A stretch of 64,000 nt of DNA from JAJTCH01 sp040386195 (lineage in GTDB: Bacteria > Pseudomonadota > Alphaproteobacteria > Rickettsiales > UBA1997): the NCBI GenBank assembly GCA_040386195.1, contig JAZKFV010000022.1, positions 6,425-70,424 on the forward strand, written 5' to 3'. The translations under genes were made by a program, and so were the position numbers. Of this stretch, positions 45,436 through 55,054 are shown one piece after another. The notes beneath the pieces are model-generated. The model had not been told where the DNA came from. It made no database searches and saw nothing but the letters and a program-made list of their open reading frames with translations. Every line of letters begins with the position of its first letter. Position 1 is the first letter of the stretch.

Positions 45436-48354
45436 CTATAAAACCTTCGCCAAATATTCCCCAGTTACTGATTTGGGATTTTTAGCAACTTGTTCTGGCG
45501 TTCCTTCGGCGACAATATATCCGCCTTTGTTGCCGCCATAAGGTCCGATATCGATAACCCAATCGGCGGTTTTTAGAACGTCAAGATTATGTTCGATAAC
45601 CACAATGCTGTTGCCGTTATCAACTAATTGATGAAGAACTTTTAGAAGTTTGCCAATATCTTCGAAATGCAAGCCAGTTGTGGGTTCGTCGAGAATATAA
45701 AGTGTATTGCCGGTGGCTTTTTTGCTCAGCTCTTTGGCAAGTTTAATTCTTTGAGCTTCGCCTCCGGATAGAGTGGTGGCGCTTTGACCGATTTTCATAT
45801 AGCCCAAACCAACATCGCACAGAGCTTTGAGTTTGTCATAAATATGGGGCATGGATTTGAAGAATTCGGCGGCTTCTTCGGAGTTCATTTCTAAAATATC
45901 CGAAATTGATTTGTCCTTATATTTAACTTCCAAAGTCTCACGGTTGTAGCGTTTGCCGGCGCAAGAATCGCATTTAACATAAACATCGGGCAAAAAGTGC
46001 ATTTCAATTTTGATCAAACCATCGCCTTGGCAAGTCTCGCAGCGCCCGCCTTTAACGTTAAAAGAAAAGCGCCCAGCTTTATAACCTCTGGCTCGTGATT
46101 CAGGAAGTTCGGTATAAAAATCACGAATTGGCGAAAATGCGCCAGTATAGGTGCAAGGGTTGGAGCGTGGAGTTCTGCCGATTGGTGATTGATCAATGTC
46201 GATTAATTTATCAATTTGATGCGCGCCTTCAATGCCATCGTGCGGGCCGGGAATGTCTTTGGATTTGTTGATGATACGATTCAGCGCTTTGTAAAGAGTG
46301 TGAATAATCAAACTCGATTTGCCACCGCCAGAAATTCCGCAAATGCCGCAGAGAATGTTGAGTGGAACGGTCAAATTAACATTCTTCAAATTATTGGTTG
46401 TAGCGTTTTTGAGTTTGATAACTCTTTTTGGATCAATTTTCCGGCGCTCTTTAGGCATTGGAATAAATTTTTTGCCACTCAAATATTGCCCGGTAATACT
46501 TTTTGGATTTTTGATAACTTGTTCTGGCGTTCCTTGCGCCAAAACCGCGCCACCGTGAATTCCAGCACCAGGGCCAATATCGATTAAATAATCAGCTTCA
46601 CGCATCATTTCCTCATCATGTTCAACCACTAAAACCGAATTGCCAATGTCGCGCAGCTCTTTTAAGGTGGCGATTAATTTTTGGTTATCAGATTGATGCA
46701 AGCCAATTGAAGGCTCGTCCAAAACATAAATAACTCCCGATAAACCAGAGCCAATTTGTGATGCTAAACGAATTCTTTGTGCTTCGCCGCCCGATAGAGT
46801 TCCCGCCTCGCGGTTGATGGTTAAATATTCCAAACCAACATTTTTCAAAAAGCCCAAACGCTTACAAATTTCTTTTAAAACCCGTTCAGCAATTTGATTG
46901 TGAGTGGAATTTAATTTTTTGTGCAAAGTAAAAAACCAATCATAAGCCTCAGAAATTGACATACGCGTTACTTCGCCAACATGCAAGCTGGCAATTTTAA
47001 TTGCTAAAGATTGCTCGTTGAGCCTTGCGCCTTCGCATATGCTGCATTTTACCAAGCTTTGATATTTGACCATTTCATCACGAATATAATCAGAAGTTGC
47101 TTCGCGATAGCGGCGTTTTAAATTATTAACTACACCTTCAAAAACCTGTTTAGTCTTGAATCTTCTGAAGCCGTCTTCATAGCTAATTTCAATTTCTTCT
47201 TCCGAGCCGTGCAAAATTATGTGTTGAATTTTTTTGTCCAAATCTTGATAAGGCGTGTCCAAATCAAATTTAAAATGTGCCGCCAAACTGCTTAAAACCT
47301 GACTATAATAACGGCTATGAACGCCGCCCCAAGCGGCAATTGCGCCTTGTTTTAAGGATAAATTTTCATCAGGAATAATTAATTCTTGGTTGAAAAATAA
47401 TTCAGTGCCAAGACCGTCGCAAGATTTGCAAGCGCCAAATGGGCTGTTGAAGGAGAATAATCTTGGTTCAATTTCTGAGATAGAAAAACCCGAAACTGGG
47501 CAAGAGAATTTTTCTGAGAAGGTGATAATTTCACCAGTTTTGAATTTTGATTTAACGCCTTCGGGAAGAGAAACAACTTCAACTAAAAGCAAGCCGTCAG
47601 CCAGCTTAAGCGCGGTTTCAACTGAATCAGCTAAACGATTTCCTAAGTTTTTACTAACGACAATTCGATCAACAACAATTTCAATATCGTGTTTTTTGTT
47701 TTTATCGATGGCAGGCAAAGTTTCAGAAAGTTCATGAACTTTGCCATCAATTTTAATGCGCCCAAAGCCTTGTTTTCTAACATTGGCAATCTCTTTTTTA
47801 TACTCACCTTTTTCACCACGCACAATTGGTGCGAGCAAATAAATTTTAGTTTTTTCTGGCATTTCCAAAATTTTCTCCACCATTTGCGAAGCTGATTGGC
47901 TTTCAATCGGCAGCCCAGTTGCTGGCGAATAAGGCACGCCAATGCGGGCGAATAAAAGCCGCAAATAATCGTAAATTTCAGTAACCGTTCCAACAGTTGA
48001 ACGCGGATTTCGTGAAGTAGTTTTTTGGTCAATCGCAATTGAAGGCGACAAGCCGGTAATGGTTTCCACATCAGGCTTATCTTGCATATCCAAAAATTGA
48101 CGCGCATAAACCGACAAGCTTTCAATAAAGCGTCTTTGCCCTTCAGCATAAATTGTATCAAACACCAACGAGCTTTTACCCGAGCCACTCAAACCCGTCA
48201 CCACCACTAGCTGATTTTTTGGAATTTCAATACTAACATTCTTCAAATTATGCTCTTTAGCGCCAATAACTTTGATGAATTTTTCTTCAAAAACTCGATT
48301 AATTTTTTGCGGAGTTGGTTTTTTTGGTGCGGTTTTTTTAACTGCTGATTTCAT
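45436..48354 (-). CDS. uvrA: UvrABC system protein A
   Basis: The 972-residue damage-recognition ATPase of nucleotide excision repair has both ABC modules: Walker A GLSGSGKSSLVFDTI and GISGGGKSSLI, with signatures LSGGEAQRI (twice) and DEPSIGLH / DEPTTGLH. The Cys zinc sites are CPVSG...CKSCDGLG and CETCQGDG / CDSCAGKR. The Ser in CPVSG replaces the usual second Cys and, as I recall, is common in alphaproteobacteria. No LexA-type box is obvious upstream. Confidence 0.98.
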   Translation of the reverse strand: MKSAVKKTAPKKPTPQKINRVFEEKFIKVIGAKEHNLKNVSIEIPKNQLVVVTGLSGSGKSSLVFDTIYAEGQRRFIESLSVYARQFLDMQDKPDVETITGLSPSIAIDQKTTSRNPRSTVGTVTEIYDYLRLLFARIGVPYSPATGLPIESQSASQMVEKILEMPEKTKIYLLAPIVRGEKGEYKKEIANVRKQGFGRIKIDGKVHELSETLPAIDKNKKHDIEIVVDRIVVSKNLGNRLADSVETALKLADGLLLVEVVSLPEGVKSKFKTGEIITFSEKFSCPVSGFSISEIEPRLFSFNSPFGACKSCDGLGTELFFNQELIIPDENLSLKQGAIAAWGGVHSRYYSQVLSSLAAHFKFDLDTPYQDLDKKIQHIILHGSEEEIEISYEDGFRRFKTKQVFEGVVNNLKRRYREATSDYIRDEMVKYQSLVKCSICEGARLNEQSLAIKIASLHVGEVTRMSISEAYDWFFTLHKKLNSTHNQIAERVLKEICKRLGFLKNVGLEYLTINREAGTLSGGEAQRIRLASQIGSGLSGVIYVLDEPSIGLHQSDNQKLIATLKELRDIGNSVLVVEHDEEMMREADYLIDIGPGAGIHGGAVLAQGTPEQVIKNPKSITGQYLSGKKFIPMPKERRKIDPKRVIKLKNATTNNLKNVNLTVPLNILCGICGISGGGKSSLIIHTLYKALNRIINKSKDIPGPHDGIEGAHQIDKLIDIDQSPIGRTPRSNPCTYTGAFSPIRDFYTELPESRARGYKAGRFSFNVKGGRCETCQGDGLIKIEMHFLPDVYVKCDSCAGKRYNRETLEVKYKDKSISDILEMNSEEAAEFFKSMPHIYDKLKALCDVGLGYMKIGQSATTLSGGEAQRIKLAKELSKKATGNTLYILDEPTTGLHFEDIGKLLKVLHQLVDNGNSIVVIEHNLDVLKTADWVIDIGPYGGNKGGYIVAEGTPEQVAKNPKSVTGEYLAKVL

Positions 48355-48393
48355 TTTGTTTGTGTATTTTCAAGGAGGATTTGGAAGGGTAAG

Positions 48394-48421
48394 ATCATAG
48401 ACAGACCTTGTTTAATTGCAA
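48394..48421 (-). promoter_or_regulatory. Possible uvrA promoter
   Basis: On the minus strand TTGCAA (48416-48421), 16 bp, TATGAT (48394-48399), 40 bp before the uvrA ATG. It overlaps an imperfect inverted repeat (48402-48426) that may act as the GNAT gene's terminator or an operator. Confidence 0.4.
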
Positions 48422-48447
48422 GTCTGGTGTTGCTGAGTTCTGAAGAG

Positions 48448-49002
48448 TTAATCTAAATTTTTAAGATATAAACCGGCAATCAAATTATTTTCTCCAATTT
48501 CACCAAGAAAACCAAAACCGAATTTCTGATGAAATAAAATTGATCTTTGATTGTGAATTGGCTGATGAACAATGCGACACAACACATTTTTAAAACCTTT
48601 CAATTTTGCCTGAGTTAAAAATTCTGCGAGCAAAACCCCGCCAATGCCTTTAAATCCAGACTTGACCGCAATTTGACGATGATAAATAATTTGCTCAAAA
48701 TCGGTAATTTTTTTCATTTGTAAACAAGACAAAACCCCATTTTGTAAATTTTCGGGCAAATAAGTGAACCGCGATGCAATCAAATAACCAAGCACTTCAC
48801 CATCTTTTTCTGCCACCAAAACCAAATGATTTTTTTCATCCAAAATCAATTCCTCAATTTCCTTCTCACTAATATTACGCACCAAAAAGCCATTATTTTT
48901 CCGCTCAGAAAGAATCCGCGAATCATCAATATCAACCAAATTTTCCTGCAGAATTTTTCTGATTGAATTGATGTTTTTTAAAGTGGCAAAATGTGTTTTC
49001 AT
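48448..49002 (-). CDS. GNAT-family N-acetyltransferase
   Basis: The 184-residue protein has the GNAT core: LVLVAEKDGEVLGYLIASRF (strands 3-4), RQIAVKSGFKGIGGVLLAEFL (acetyl-CoA loop, with G-x-G-G-V in place of the R/Q-x-x-G-x-G/A consensus) and LFHQKFGFGFLGEI near the end. Substrate unknown. It lies 18 bp after kamA-type gene 49021 on the same strand. Confidence 0.85.
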   Translation of the reverse strand: MKTHFATLKNINSIRKILQENLVDIDDSRILSERKNNGFLVRNISEKEIEELILDEKNHLVLVAEKDGEVLGYLIASRFTYLPENLQNGVLSCLQMKKITDFEQIIYHRQIAVKSGFKGIGGVLLAEFLTQAKLKGFKNVLCRIVHQPIHNQRSILFHQKFGFGFLGEIGENNLIAGLYLKNLD

Positions 49003-49020
49003 TTTTGTGTTGCGATTAAA

Positions 49021-51144
49021 TTAAGATCTTGAGCCATCTTTATTTTGTGTATCAAGACTAGTGAATTTATAACTTTGTCCGGCTTTAACCGGAATTTCAC
49101 AAGTTGCTCGCAAATTTGGGCTTTTACTTGGTTTTATTCCCATTTTTCTTAACTCACTTTCTGCCATATCAATCAAATCTTTTTCATCCTCGGTTGCTTC
49201 GGGTAATTGTTCGGAAGATTCAACCTCACCAACACAAGTGCTGCAAGATAATTGCTCATCACAAGCCGCTTCAATAAAACCTTTTTTTGATAAAATAGTT
49301 GCTAAAGTTGGTGATTTTTTGGAGTAAATTTCATCACTCAAATCAACCTCAATAATTTCTGAACCATTTCTGCTTACAACCTCAATTTCTAATTTGGTAG
49401 AGCAGGGTTTTTTTGGTGGTTTTGGCTTGAGTGGATCATCTGGAATTGTTGTTAGATTTTGCTGAACTTGTTCGGCTGCTAATTTTTTTAATTGTTTGAC
49501 TAAGGATTGATCCTCGGCACCAATTTCTGCTAAAGTTTTTTTACCTTGTTCATCTACTGCCATCTCAATCACTTCATCAGTTAGCCAATAAAATTTTTGT
49601 CCTTCTGGGAGTTTGGAGGTGTCTACTATTATGAGAGTGTTATCTGGCTTTTTTGCTTGTATAAAACGACCTATTTTTAAAAACACCTTGCCATTACTAG
49701 CTTCAACAATTTCTATTTTTCCATACTCAGTTGACATCATTAAGCGACCGTGATCTTCCAATCCGGAAAGAGCGGATTTTGATTTTTCTATCAATTGAAA
49801 CTGCCTTTCAATGGTATTAAATCCGCGGAAATGCTTATTTCCAACGATTTCTCGACAGGCGTAGATATTGTGCATTTGAATACCAAGATTGCTGCTGTAA
49901 TACATTAACAACTGCATTACCTCAGGTGAGTCATTGATTCCGGCAATAATGGGGAGCTGATTGTAATGCCAAACCCAATCTCTTCTTTTATTAATTTCTT
50001 TAAATACAGGCTTTAAATCTTCTCTGACTTTATATTTTAATTTTGTATCATAAACATACTCTCCATTCTTATCAATTCTAGGCTCTAGTAACTCAAAGGG
50101 GTGTACATAATGTCCGATTATATCAACTTTAACATCAGGATAGTTTTTGTGAAATAAATCCATCATTTCCCAAAACTCTTCGTCGAATCTTTGTGGGTTG
50201 AATACTAAATCTTTAGTTCCAAATCTAATTTTTTCAATACCGGCTTCTGCCATTAGAACTAAATATCTTGCAATAGTAGCATTAGGTAAGGTCATAGGAT
50301 CGCCGCCAGAAAATAACATTTCTCTAATATGAGCTAATGGCTCTCTGGTTTTTTTATCTATCCATAAACCTGACTCTTTATCCCACTCTCCAGAGTTTTT
50401 GACTTCTTCATCAATCAGGCTGTTAAAAGTTTTGATGTAAGCAGCGATGACTGGCATATCAGCTTTTTCTTTTCCTGAGCTACCATTAAATAAATCGAGG
50501 CGATAGCAATATCTGCAATGAGATGAACAATTAATCGATACAAACGCTAAGAGCATTCCATATTTATGTATCAATCCAGGCAAGGGTGAATAACGATTTT
50601 GGTTGGAAGGATCCACTTCACCGCTTAAATCATCAATTTCTCTAGGACTTGGCATTACCACTTTTAAAATAGGGTTGGCTTTTTTAGCACCTTTAGGAAT
50701 TTTTAAAGCGTGATTTAAGTAAGATTCAGAAACTTTGACTCTCATTCTCGATTGCACCTCTTCAGAGCCATCTAGAAGTTCTGATAGTTCTGCATCGTCA
50801 TAATAAGATTGGTTGGACTGTTGTAATGCCTGAACAACTTCACTAACTCCGATTAAACCTTCACCAGCTTTTCCGCCCCGAGAATATCTTTTGTTGAGAT
50901 TGTTATTTACGTAGCCTAAAAAACCTTGACCCTGCCTAGATATTTCAAAAATGTGTCTTGGCGTATCGGCTCTTAATTTTGCTCTTAGTTCTTCAATTCG
51001 AGATTTTTTTGCGGCATCGGCAATAATATCAATGTGAAGCGGACGACCATCTACACGACTAGAGAATGTTCGAAAGGAAGATTGATATGTGGGTTGGATT
51101 GTTCTTGTGGCAGAGAAAGTGGCTTGTGTAAGAAAGCGTTTCAT
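49021..51144 (-). CDS. KamA-family radical SAM aminomutase fused to an adrenodoxin-like [2Fe-2S] ferredoxin
   Basis: The 707-residue protein has two catalytic parts. The radical SAM domain has the cluster motif C-SSH-C-RY-C at Cys206/210/213 and the KamA-type SGGDPMT motif (in MLFSGGDPMTLPNATI). The PGGGGK lysine motif of lysine 2,3-aminomutase is absent; a GKIEI segment may hold the PLP lysine instead. From about 581 the C-terminal domain has Cys628, 634, 637 and 682 (C-x5-C-x2-C-x44-C) with ACDEQLSCSTCVG and EDEKDLIDMAE, an adrenodoxin-type ferredoxin. The fused ferredoxin could be the built-in electron donor for SAM cleavage. The first 30 residues are Arg/Ser/Thr-rich with no acidic residue. 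A LysR gene lies 85 bp upstream. Substrate unknown. Confidence 0.85.
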   Translation of the reverse strand: MKRFLTQATFSATRTIQPTYQSSFRTFSSRVDGRPLHIDIIADAAKKSRIEELRAKLRADTPRHIFEISRQGQGFLGYVNNNLNKRYSRGGKAGEGLIGVSEVVQALQQSNQSYYDDAELSELLDGSEEVQSRMRVKVSESYLNHALKIPKGAKKANPILKVVMPSPREIDDLSGEVDPSNQNRYSPLPGLIHKYGMLLAFVSINCSSHCRYCYRLDLFNGSSGKEKADMPVIAAYIKTFNSLIDEEVKNSGEWDKESGLWIDKKTREPLAHIREMLFSGGDPMTLPNATIARYLVLMAEAGIEKIRFGTKDLVFNPQRFDEEFWEMMDLFHKNYPDVKVDIIGHYVHPFELLEPRIDKNGEYVYDTKLKYKVREDLKPVFKEINKRRDWVWHYNQLPIIAGINDSPEVMQLLMYYSSNLGIQMHNIYACREIVGNKHFRGFNTIERQFQLIEKSKSALSGLEDHGRLMMSTEYGKIEIVEASNGKVFLKIGRFIQAKKPDNTLIIVDTSKLPEGQKFYWLTDEVIEMAVDEQGKKTLAEIGAEDQSLVKQLKKLAAEQVQQNLTTIPDDPLKPKPPKKPCSTKLEIEVVSRNGSEIIEVDLSDEIYSKKSPTLATILSKKGFIEAACDEQLSCSTCVGEVESSEQLPEATEDEKDLIDMAESELRKMGIKPSKSPNLRATCEIPVKAGQSYKFTSLDTQNKDGSRS

Positions 51145-51229
51145 CTGGAAATAGAAAATAAATAAAAGTTAGATTAGTTTTAAATATGATGAGTGATTCA
51201 ATTCAAGACAACAATATCTATCAAGTCAA

Positions 51230-52186
51230 TCAATAATCAAACAAATAGTCCATATTATCTTGAGCGTGCAATAGTTTTTCTGTGGTTAATAATTTTATAA
51301 ATTCTTCTGGCAACCCAAAAAATTTTTTGCCTTTTTTAAACCAAATTCCGTACTTAATTTCTGGAAAATAATCAATCAGCATCCTTGCTTGCAAATCTTT
51401 TTCATCTTCTCCTTCTAGGCAAATGCTGGAAACAATGGCAATTCCGATATTGGCTTTAACGAACTTTTTTAAAATTTCATAATTTGCCATTTCAAACTCT
51501 ATTTTAGTTTTGATTTTATTAACTTTAGCAATCTCATCAAAGTTTGGAATGGTTGTGAAGCGGCGATCAAGGCGTATAAGTTTGTATTTTGCAATGTCAG
51601 ACAAGATTAAATTTTTCTTTTTTGCTAAAGGATGATCTTTTCTAGTCAATAAAATTGGCTGATAACAAACAATTGGTAAAAAATCTAACTCGTCAGGAAC
51701 TTCATCATCGCCCGCTGAATATATTGCAAAATCAATCTCGTTATTTTTTAGTCTTTTAATTGCTTCGTCTTTGGGAATATTTCTAATTTCAAATTCAACT
51801 TCAGGATTTGTGGTTTCAAACTTATGAATATATTTGGGTAGAATGTAGCAAATGCTGACATTGTTGGCGGCAATGTTGATTGTTTTTAATTTTTCGTGAC
51901 GCAAAAATTTCGCAAAATCACTAAACATCTCATTAACCTCCTGCACCGAAGCTGCTGCCCTTGCATAAAATATTTTTCCTTCTTTGGTTAGGCTGATTTT
52001 GCTATTTTCTCGTTTTAAAAGTTTAACTCCCAAATCGCGTTCCAGCGATTGAATTTGTAGGCTCACTGCGCCTTGGCTTAGGTTCATTTGTTTGGCGGCT
52101 TTGGAAATGCTGCCGTTGGAAATTGCGGCGCAGAAGCCTTTTAATTGTTGAAAGCGGTTGTTTTTATAGTGGAATTGGCTGGTCAT
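51230..52186 (-). CDS. LysR-family transcriptional regulator
   Basis: The 318-residue protein has an N-terminal winged helix-turn-helix (about 12-70: QLKGFCAAISNGSISKAAKQMNLSQGAVSLQIQSLERDLGVKLL) and a periplasmic-binding-like effector domain (about 95-300). It is transcribed in the same direction as, and just upstream of, the KamA-ferredoxin gene, so it may control that enzyme. The C-terminus (HAQDNMDYLFDY) runs slightly beyond the usual end. Confidence 0.92.
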   Translation of the reverse strand: MTSQFHYKNNRFQQLKGFCAAISNGSISKAAKQMNLSQGAVSLQIQSLERDLGVKLLKRENSKISLTKEGKIFYARAAASVQEVNEMFSDFAKFLRHEKLKTINIAANNVSICYILPKYIHKFETTNPEVEFEIRNIPKDEAIKRLKNNEIDFAIYSAGDDEVPDELDFLPIVCYQPILLTRKDHPLAKKKNLILSDIAKYKLIRLDRRFTTIPNFDEIAKVNKIKTKIEFEMANYEILKKFVKANIGIAIVSSICLEGEDEKDLQARMLIDYFPEIKYGIWFKKGKKFFGLPEEFIKLLTTEKLLHAQDNMDYLFDY

Positions 52187-52344
52187 TGGTGTGGGTATTA
52201 GTTTTGTTGATGGGGGTGATAGGCGCTCTTACTATAACTTGGTTGCTTGGCGATAATTATTGAATATGTTTTTGAAAAGATAAAAGCAATCTTTTGACAA
52301 TTTTTCAAAAGGAAATTGTGCTTTTCTGAAACAAAATAAAAATT

Positions 52345-52632
52345 ATGAAAATGAAAATAGCCAATGATGCAAAACAGAATCACCACTTATCAAACCCACA
52401 CCACAGCCAAATCCAAAATCGCCACATAACAAACCCGGACTATCCAAGCCAATGCTATCAACAGACTGTGGCGGCGATTAGTAATTTTAATAATAGTTTA
52501 ATTATTTTGGTGGAATCAGTTAAGCAGTTGAGTGAGGAAGAATCGGTTAATTTATTTTCTAGTTTGGAGAGTTTAAAAAATAGCGTTAGTTTTGTTAATA
52601 AGTATTTTGCTGAGGTGGTGTTAAAAGATTAA
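52345..52632 (+). CDS. Small hypothetical protein (95 residues)
   Basis: The first 45 residues are polar and His/Asn/Gln-rich. The rest is an amphipathic helical segment (SNFNNSLIILVESVKQLSEEESVNLFSSLESL). No family is recognised. It is divergent from the LysR gene and stands alone, so it may be a small helical partner or spurious. ATG at 52345, with another ATG 6 bp later. Confidence 0.45.
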   Translation: MKMKIANDAKQNHHLSNPHHSQIQNRHITNPDYPSQCYQQTVAAISNFNNSLIILVESVKQLSEEESVNLFSSLESLKNSVSFVNKYFAEVVLKD

Positions 52633-52669
52633 GCCTAAATGGAATCTAATACCGAACTATAAGCATTAT

Positions 52670-53908
52670 CTAATCGTCGGGAATTAGTTTTTTAATTTCT
52701 TCGCGGACAATTTTTTCAACCATTATTGGTAGGTTGTCATTGATCCATTGATCTAATTTGGCAGCAAGCATTGCTGAGACCATATCTTCAATAGTTGTGC
52801 CAGATTTGAAAGTGGAAAGAGAATTTTGTGAGGATTGTGGTTTTTTTGGAATTGCTTGGATTAGTTCTTTGATTGAGTCGGTAGTTTTTTTAGCAACATC
52901 ATCGGAAATTATGCTGGTTTTATCGTTATTAGTGATGTTGGCAATTGGTTGAGAAATTGGTTCGGGAATGGTTTGAACAATTGTTTGAGTTTGAGTGTTG
53001 GTTGGCAAATCCAAATCTTCTTCATCATCAATTTCATCGTCGCTGATTTGCTCTTCTGGCTCCTCTTCTTCAAGATTATTCTCTTCAAGATCGTCTTCCT
53101 CAAGATCGCCTTCTTCAAGATCGCCTTCTTCAAGACCATCTTTCTCCAAATAATGATCTGAATTATCGTCATTATCCAAATCATTATTTTTGACTTCGTC
53201 CAATATATCATCCTCTAAATCGTCAATATCTTCCAAATCGTCAATATCATCAATGTCTTGAGGATGTTCTTCCAAATTTGTTTCTTTTGGAGTTGTTGAT
53301 TGGATTGGTTGCGGATTGTTGATGATTTTTTCTTGCTCTTCCAAATCATCTTCTTCCATAAAATCATCTTGTGAATCTTCTGTTTCTTCTAGGGCTTTTA
53401 GATCTAAATCATCTTGTGGTTTAGGTGTTAAAGCATCTGAAATTGTTGGTTTATTTTGAGTATTTTGATTTTCAACTAAAGGTTGTTCGGATTCTTCTTC
53501 CAGATCGTTTAAATCAAGGTCATCATCTGTAGATTCTGCTTCCAAATCAAGTTCATCTTTTTTGATTGTTGTTGCAGCATTGATATTTTTATCTTCAACA
53601 ATTGGGCTATTAACATTGGGCATTGTTGGTGTTTTGTCGATTAATTTATTGTCTTCCTCATCATTGCTTAAAAAATCAAAATCATCATCCGCTGTTTTTG
53701 TGGAAAGTTCTTTTGGATTGTTGGGGGCAGAGTTTTTAGTTTGAGAGTTTTGTTTAGAATCAACTATGGTTTTTGAAGAGTCATCAAGATATTCAAAATC
53801 ATCATTATCTTCTTTGGCGCCTTCATCAGCTGGGCTATTTTTTTGAATTTTCTGCATTTTATTGCGAATACTCTCCAATATTGAAGTTGTGCCCTTTTTT
53901 TCCTTCAT
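52670..53908 (-). CDS. popZ: PopZ-like polar organising protein (DUF2497)
   Basis: In this 412-residue protein the last 45 residues, TIEDMVSAMLAAKLDQWINDNLPIMVEKIVREEIKKL, match the DUF2497/PopZ C-terminus that drives oligomerisation at the pole. The N-terminal helix SILESIRNKMQKIQ is also family-like. The central 300 residues are a disordered, very acidic region with repeated (L/D)EE(G/D/N)(D/N)LEE units, longer than typical PopZ linkers. PopZ scaffolds recruit chromosome partitioning and cell-cycle factors. ValS, the frequent neighbour, is absent. Confidence 0.85.
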   Translation of the reverse strand: MKEKKGTTSILESIRNKMQKIQKNSPADEGAKEDNDDFEYLDDSSKTIVDSKQNSQTKNSAPNNPKELSTKTADDDFDFLSNDEEDNKLIDKTPTMPNVNSPIVEDKNINAATTIKKDELDLEAESTDDDLDLNDLEEESEQPLVENQNTQNKPTISDALTPKPQDDLDLKALEETEDSQDDFMEEDDLEEQEKIINNPQPIQSTTPKETNLEEHPQDIDDIDDLEDIDDLEDDILDEVKNNDLDNDDNSDHYLEKDGLEEGDLEEGDLEEDDLEENNLEEEEPEEQISDDEIDDEEDLDLPTNTQTQTIVQTIPEPISQPIANITNNDKTSIISDDVAKKTTDSIKELIQAIPKKPQSSQNSLSTFKSGTTIEDMVSAMLAAKLDQWINDNLPIMVEKIVREEIKKLIPDD

Positions 53909-54089
53909 TTTTTAATGATGATTTAATTGAATTGAATATGATTTTTAAAATCTTCGCATTCAAAAATTAACAATCAATCAACTTATCAAAAACTTGCCGA
54001 AAATGGTTGGCAAAATAATTATTTTTTGGTTGATTTTAAATATGGATTAATAATTCTGATGCGCATTTTTTAAATTAACTCAAAAAATT

Positions 54090-55004
54090 ATGACAGATAA
54101 TATTGATGACGAAGATTTGGTTTTGGATATTTTTAGTGGAATTTTAGATGAAGTTGAGTCTGACTTTGAAAATGATGATTTAAAAGAATTTCTTCTAAAA
54201 CTAAAAGCTGAATCAACTTTAAAAAACTCGGTTGATAAAGATGGTAATAGTTTATTTCATCATTTGGTATGTTTTAAGCCTAGCTTTTATCTGGCATTAA
54301 TAGAGCTAGGATTTGATCAAAATCTAAAAAATAAATATGGAGCTTCTCCCGAAAATTTATACACAATTTTATCTTTTGAAGATTTGGCTAAGGAATATTT
54401 GCTTGTATATTCACAGCCAGATTCAACTCGCAGCTCAAATATCTTAAAAAAAATAGAGAATTTTCAAATTAAGCCCGAGCTTTTTCTGATTGAAGATGTT
54501 GGAGGTGATAATATAGGAGAATTTGTTAAAGAATTTATTGAGACTCATCAAGACAAAATTCCAATCGCAGCAATTGTTCAAATTACAAAAGTTTTAAATG
54601 CTAAATCAAATCAGCCTGAATATTTTTGTCCCGATAATTTAAAAGCTAAAAGCAGTTTTGTTGTGGAAATTTATAACAAAATGGCTGCGTTAAGAGATGC
54701 TGGGCGAGATTTGGAAGATTTTAAGCAATGGAAAGATTGTTTCAAATTTATTCCTGAAATGGGTGTTGATGAAAAAGGTCAGTTTGTTGATATTAACGAT
54801 GAACAAAAAGAGTTTAATGAGAAGGAAATGGGTTTGGTAATTAAAATATTTGATAATCATAATGAGGCGTTTAACTATACCAAAGAGCCGCTAGCTAAAA
54901 GACAAAAAGTTGGTAATGGTTCGCCAAATTCAGCTTTAAAAACACAATTAGGCAATTGCGTCTTGCAATTACAGGAACAACAGCATCAAAATTCAGTTGG
55001 TTAA
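54090..55004 (+). CDS. Ankyrin-like small protein, candidate effector
   Basis: In this 304-residue protein one ankyrin-like unit spans about 48-90 (VDKDGNSLFHHLVCFKPSFYLALIELGFDQNLKNKYGASPENL). The rest is helical and acidic at the start. The C-terminal 40 residues are polar, contain a PLAKRQKVGNGSP segment matching the K-R-x-K form of a monopartite nuclear localisation signal, and end Gln/His/Asn-rich. No signal peptide. It stands alone before the nfu-type gene. Role unknown. Confidence 0.55.
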   Translation: MTDNIDDEDLVLDIFSGILDEVESDFENDDLKEFLLKLKAESTLKNSVDKDGNSLFHHLVCFKPSFYLALIELGFDQNLKNKYGASPENLYTILSFEDLAKEYLLVYSQPDSTRSSNILKKIENFQIKPELFLIEDVGGDNIGEFVKEFIETHQDKIPIAAIVQITKVLNAKSNQPEYFCPDNLKAKSSFVVEIYNKMAALRDAGRDLEDFKQWKDCFKFIPEMGVDEKGQFVDINDEQKEFNEKEMGLVIKIFDNHNEAFNYTKEPLAKRQKVGNGSPNSALKTQLGNCVLQLQEQQHQNSVG

Positions 55005-55054
55005 TACGCAATTTTGATAAAAGAGTTTATGATCGGTTTTTAAGGGTTTATTAA

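Noticed and set aside
47480..47500. UvrA first zinc motif reading CPVSG, with a missing Cys
   Set aside because: As I recall this variant is usual in alphaproteobacterial UvrA, so it is a lineage mark and not a defect.
47643..48188. 181-residue ORF antisense-frame overlap of uvrA
   Set aside because: uvrA motifs run through the same bases in the real frame. The alternative product has no recognisable domain.
52909..53211. 100-residue Lys/Ile-rich ORF overlapping popZ
   Set aside because: It comes from the acidic repeat region read out of frame.
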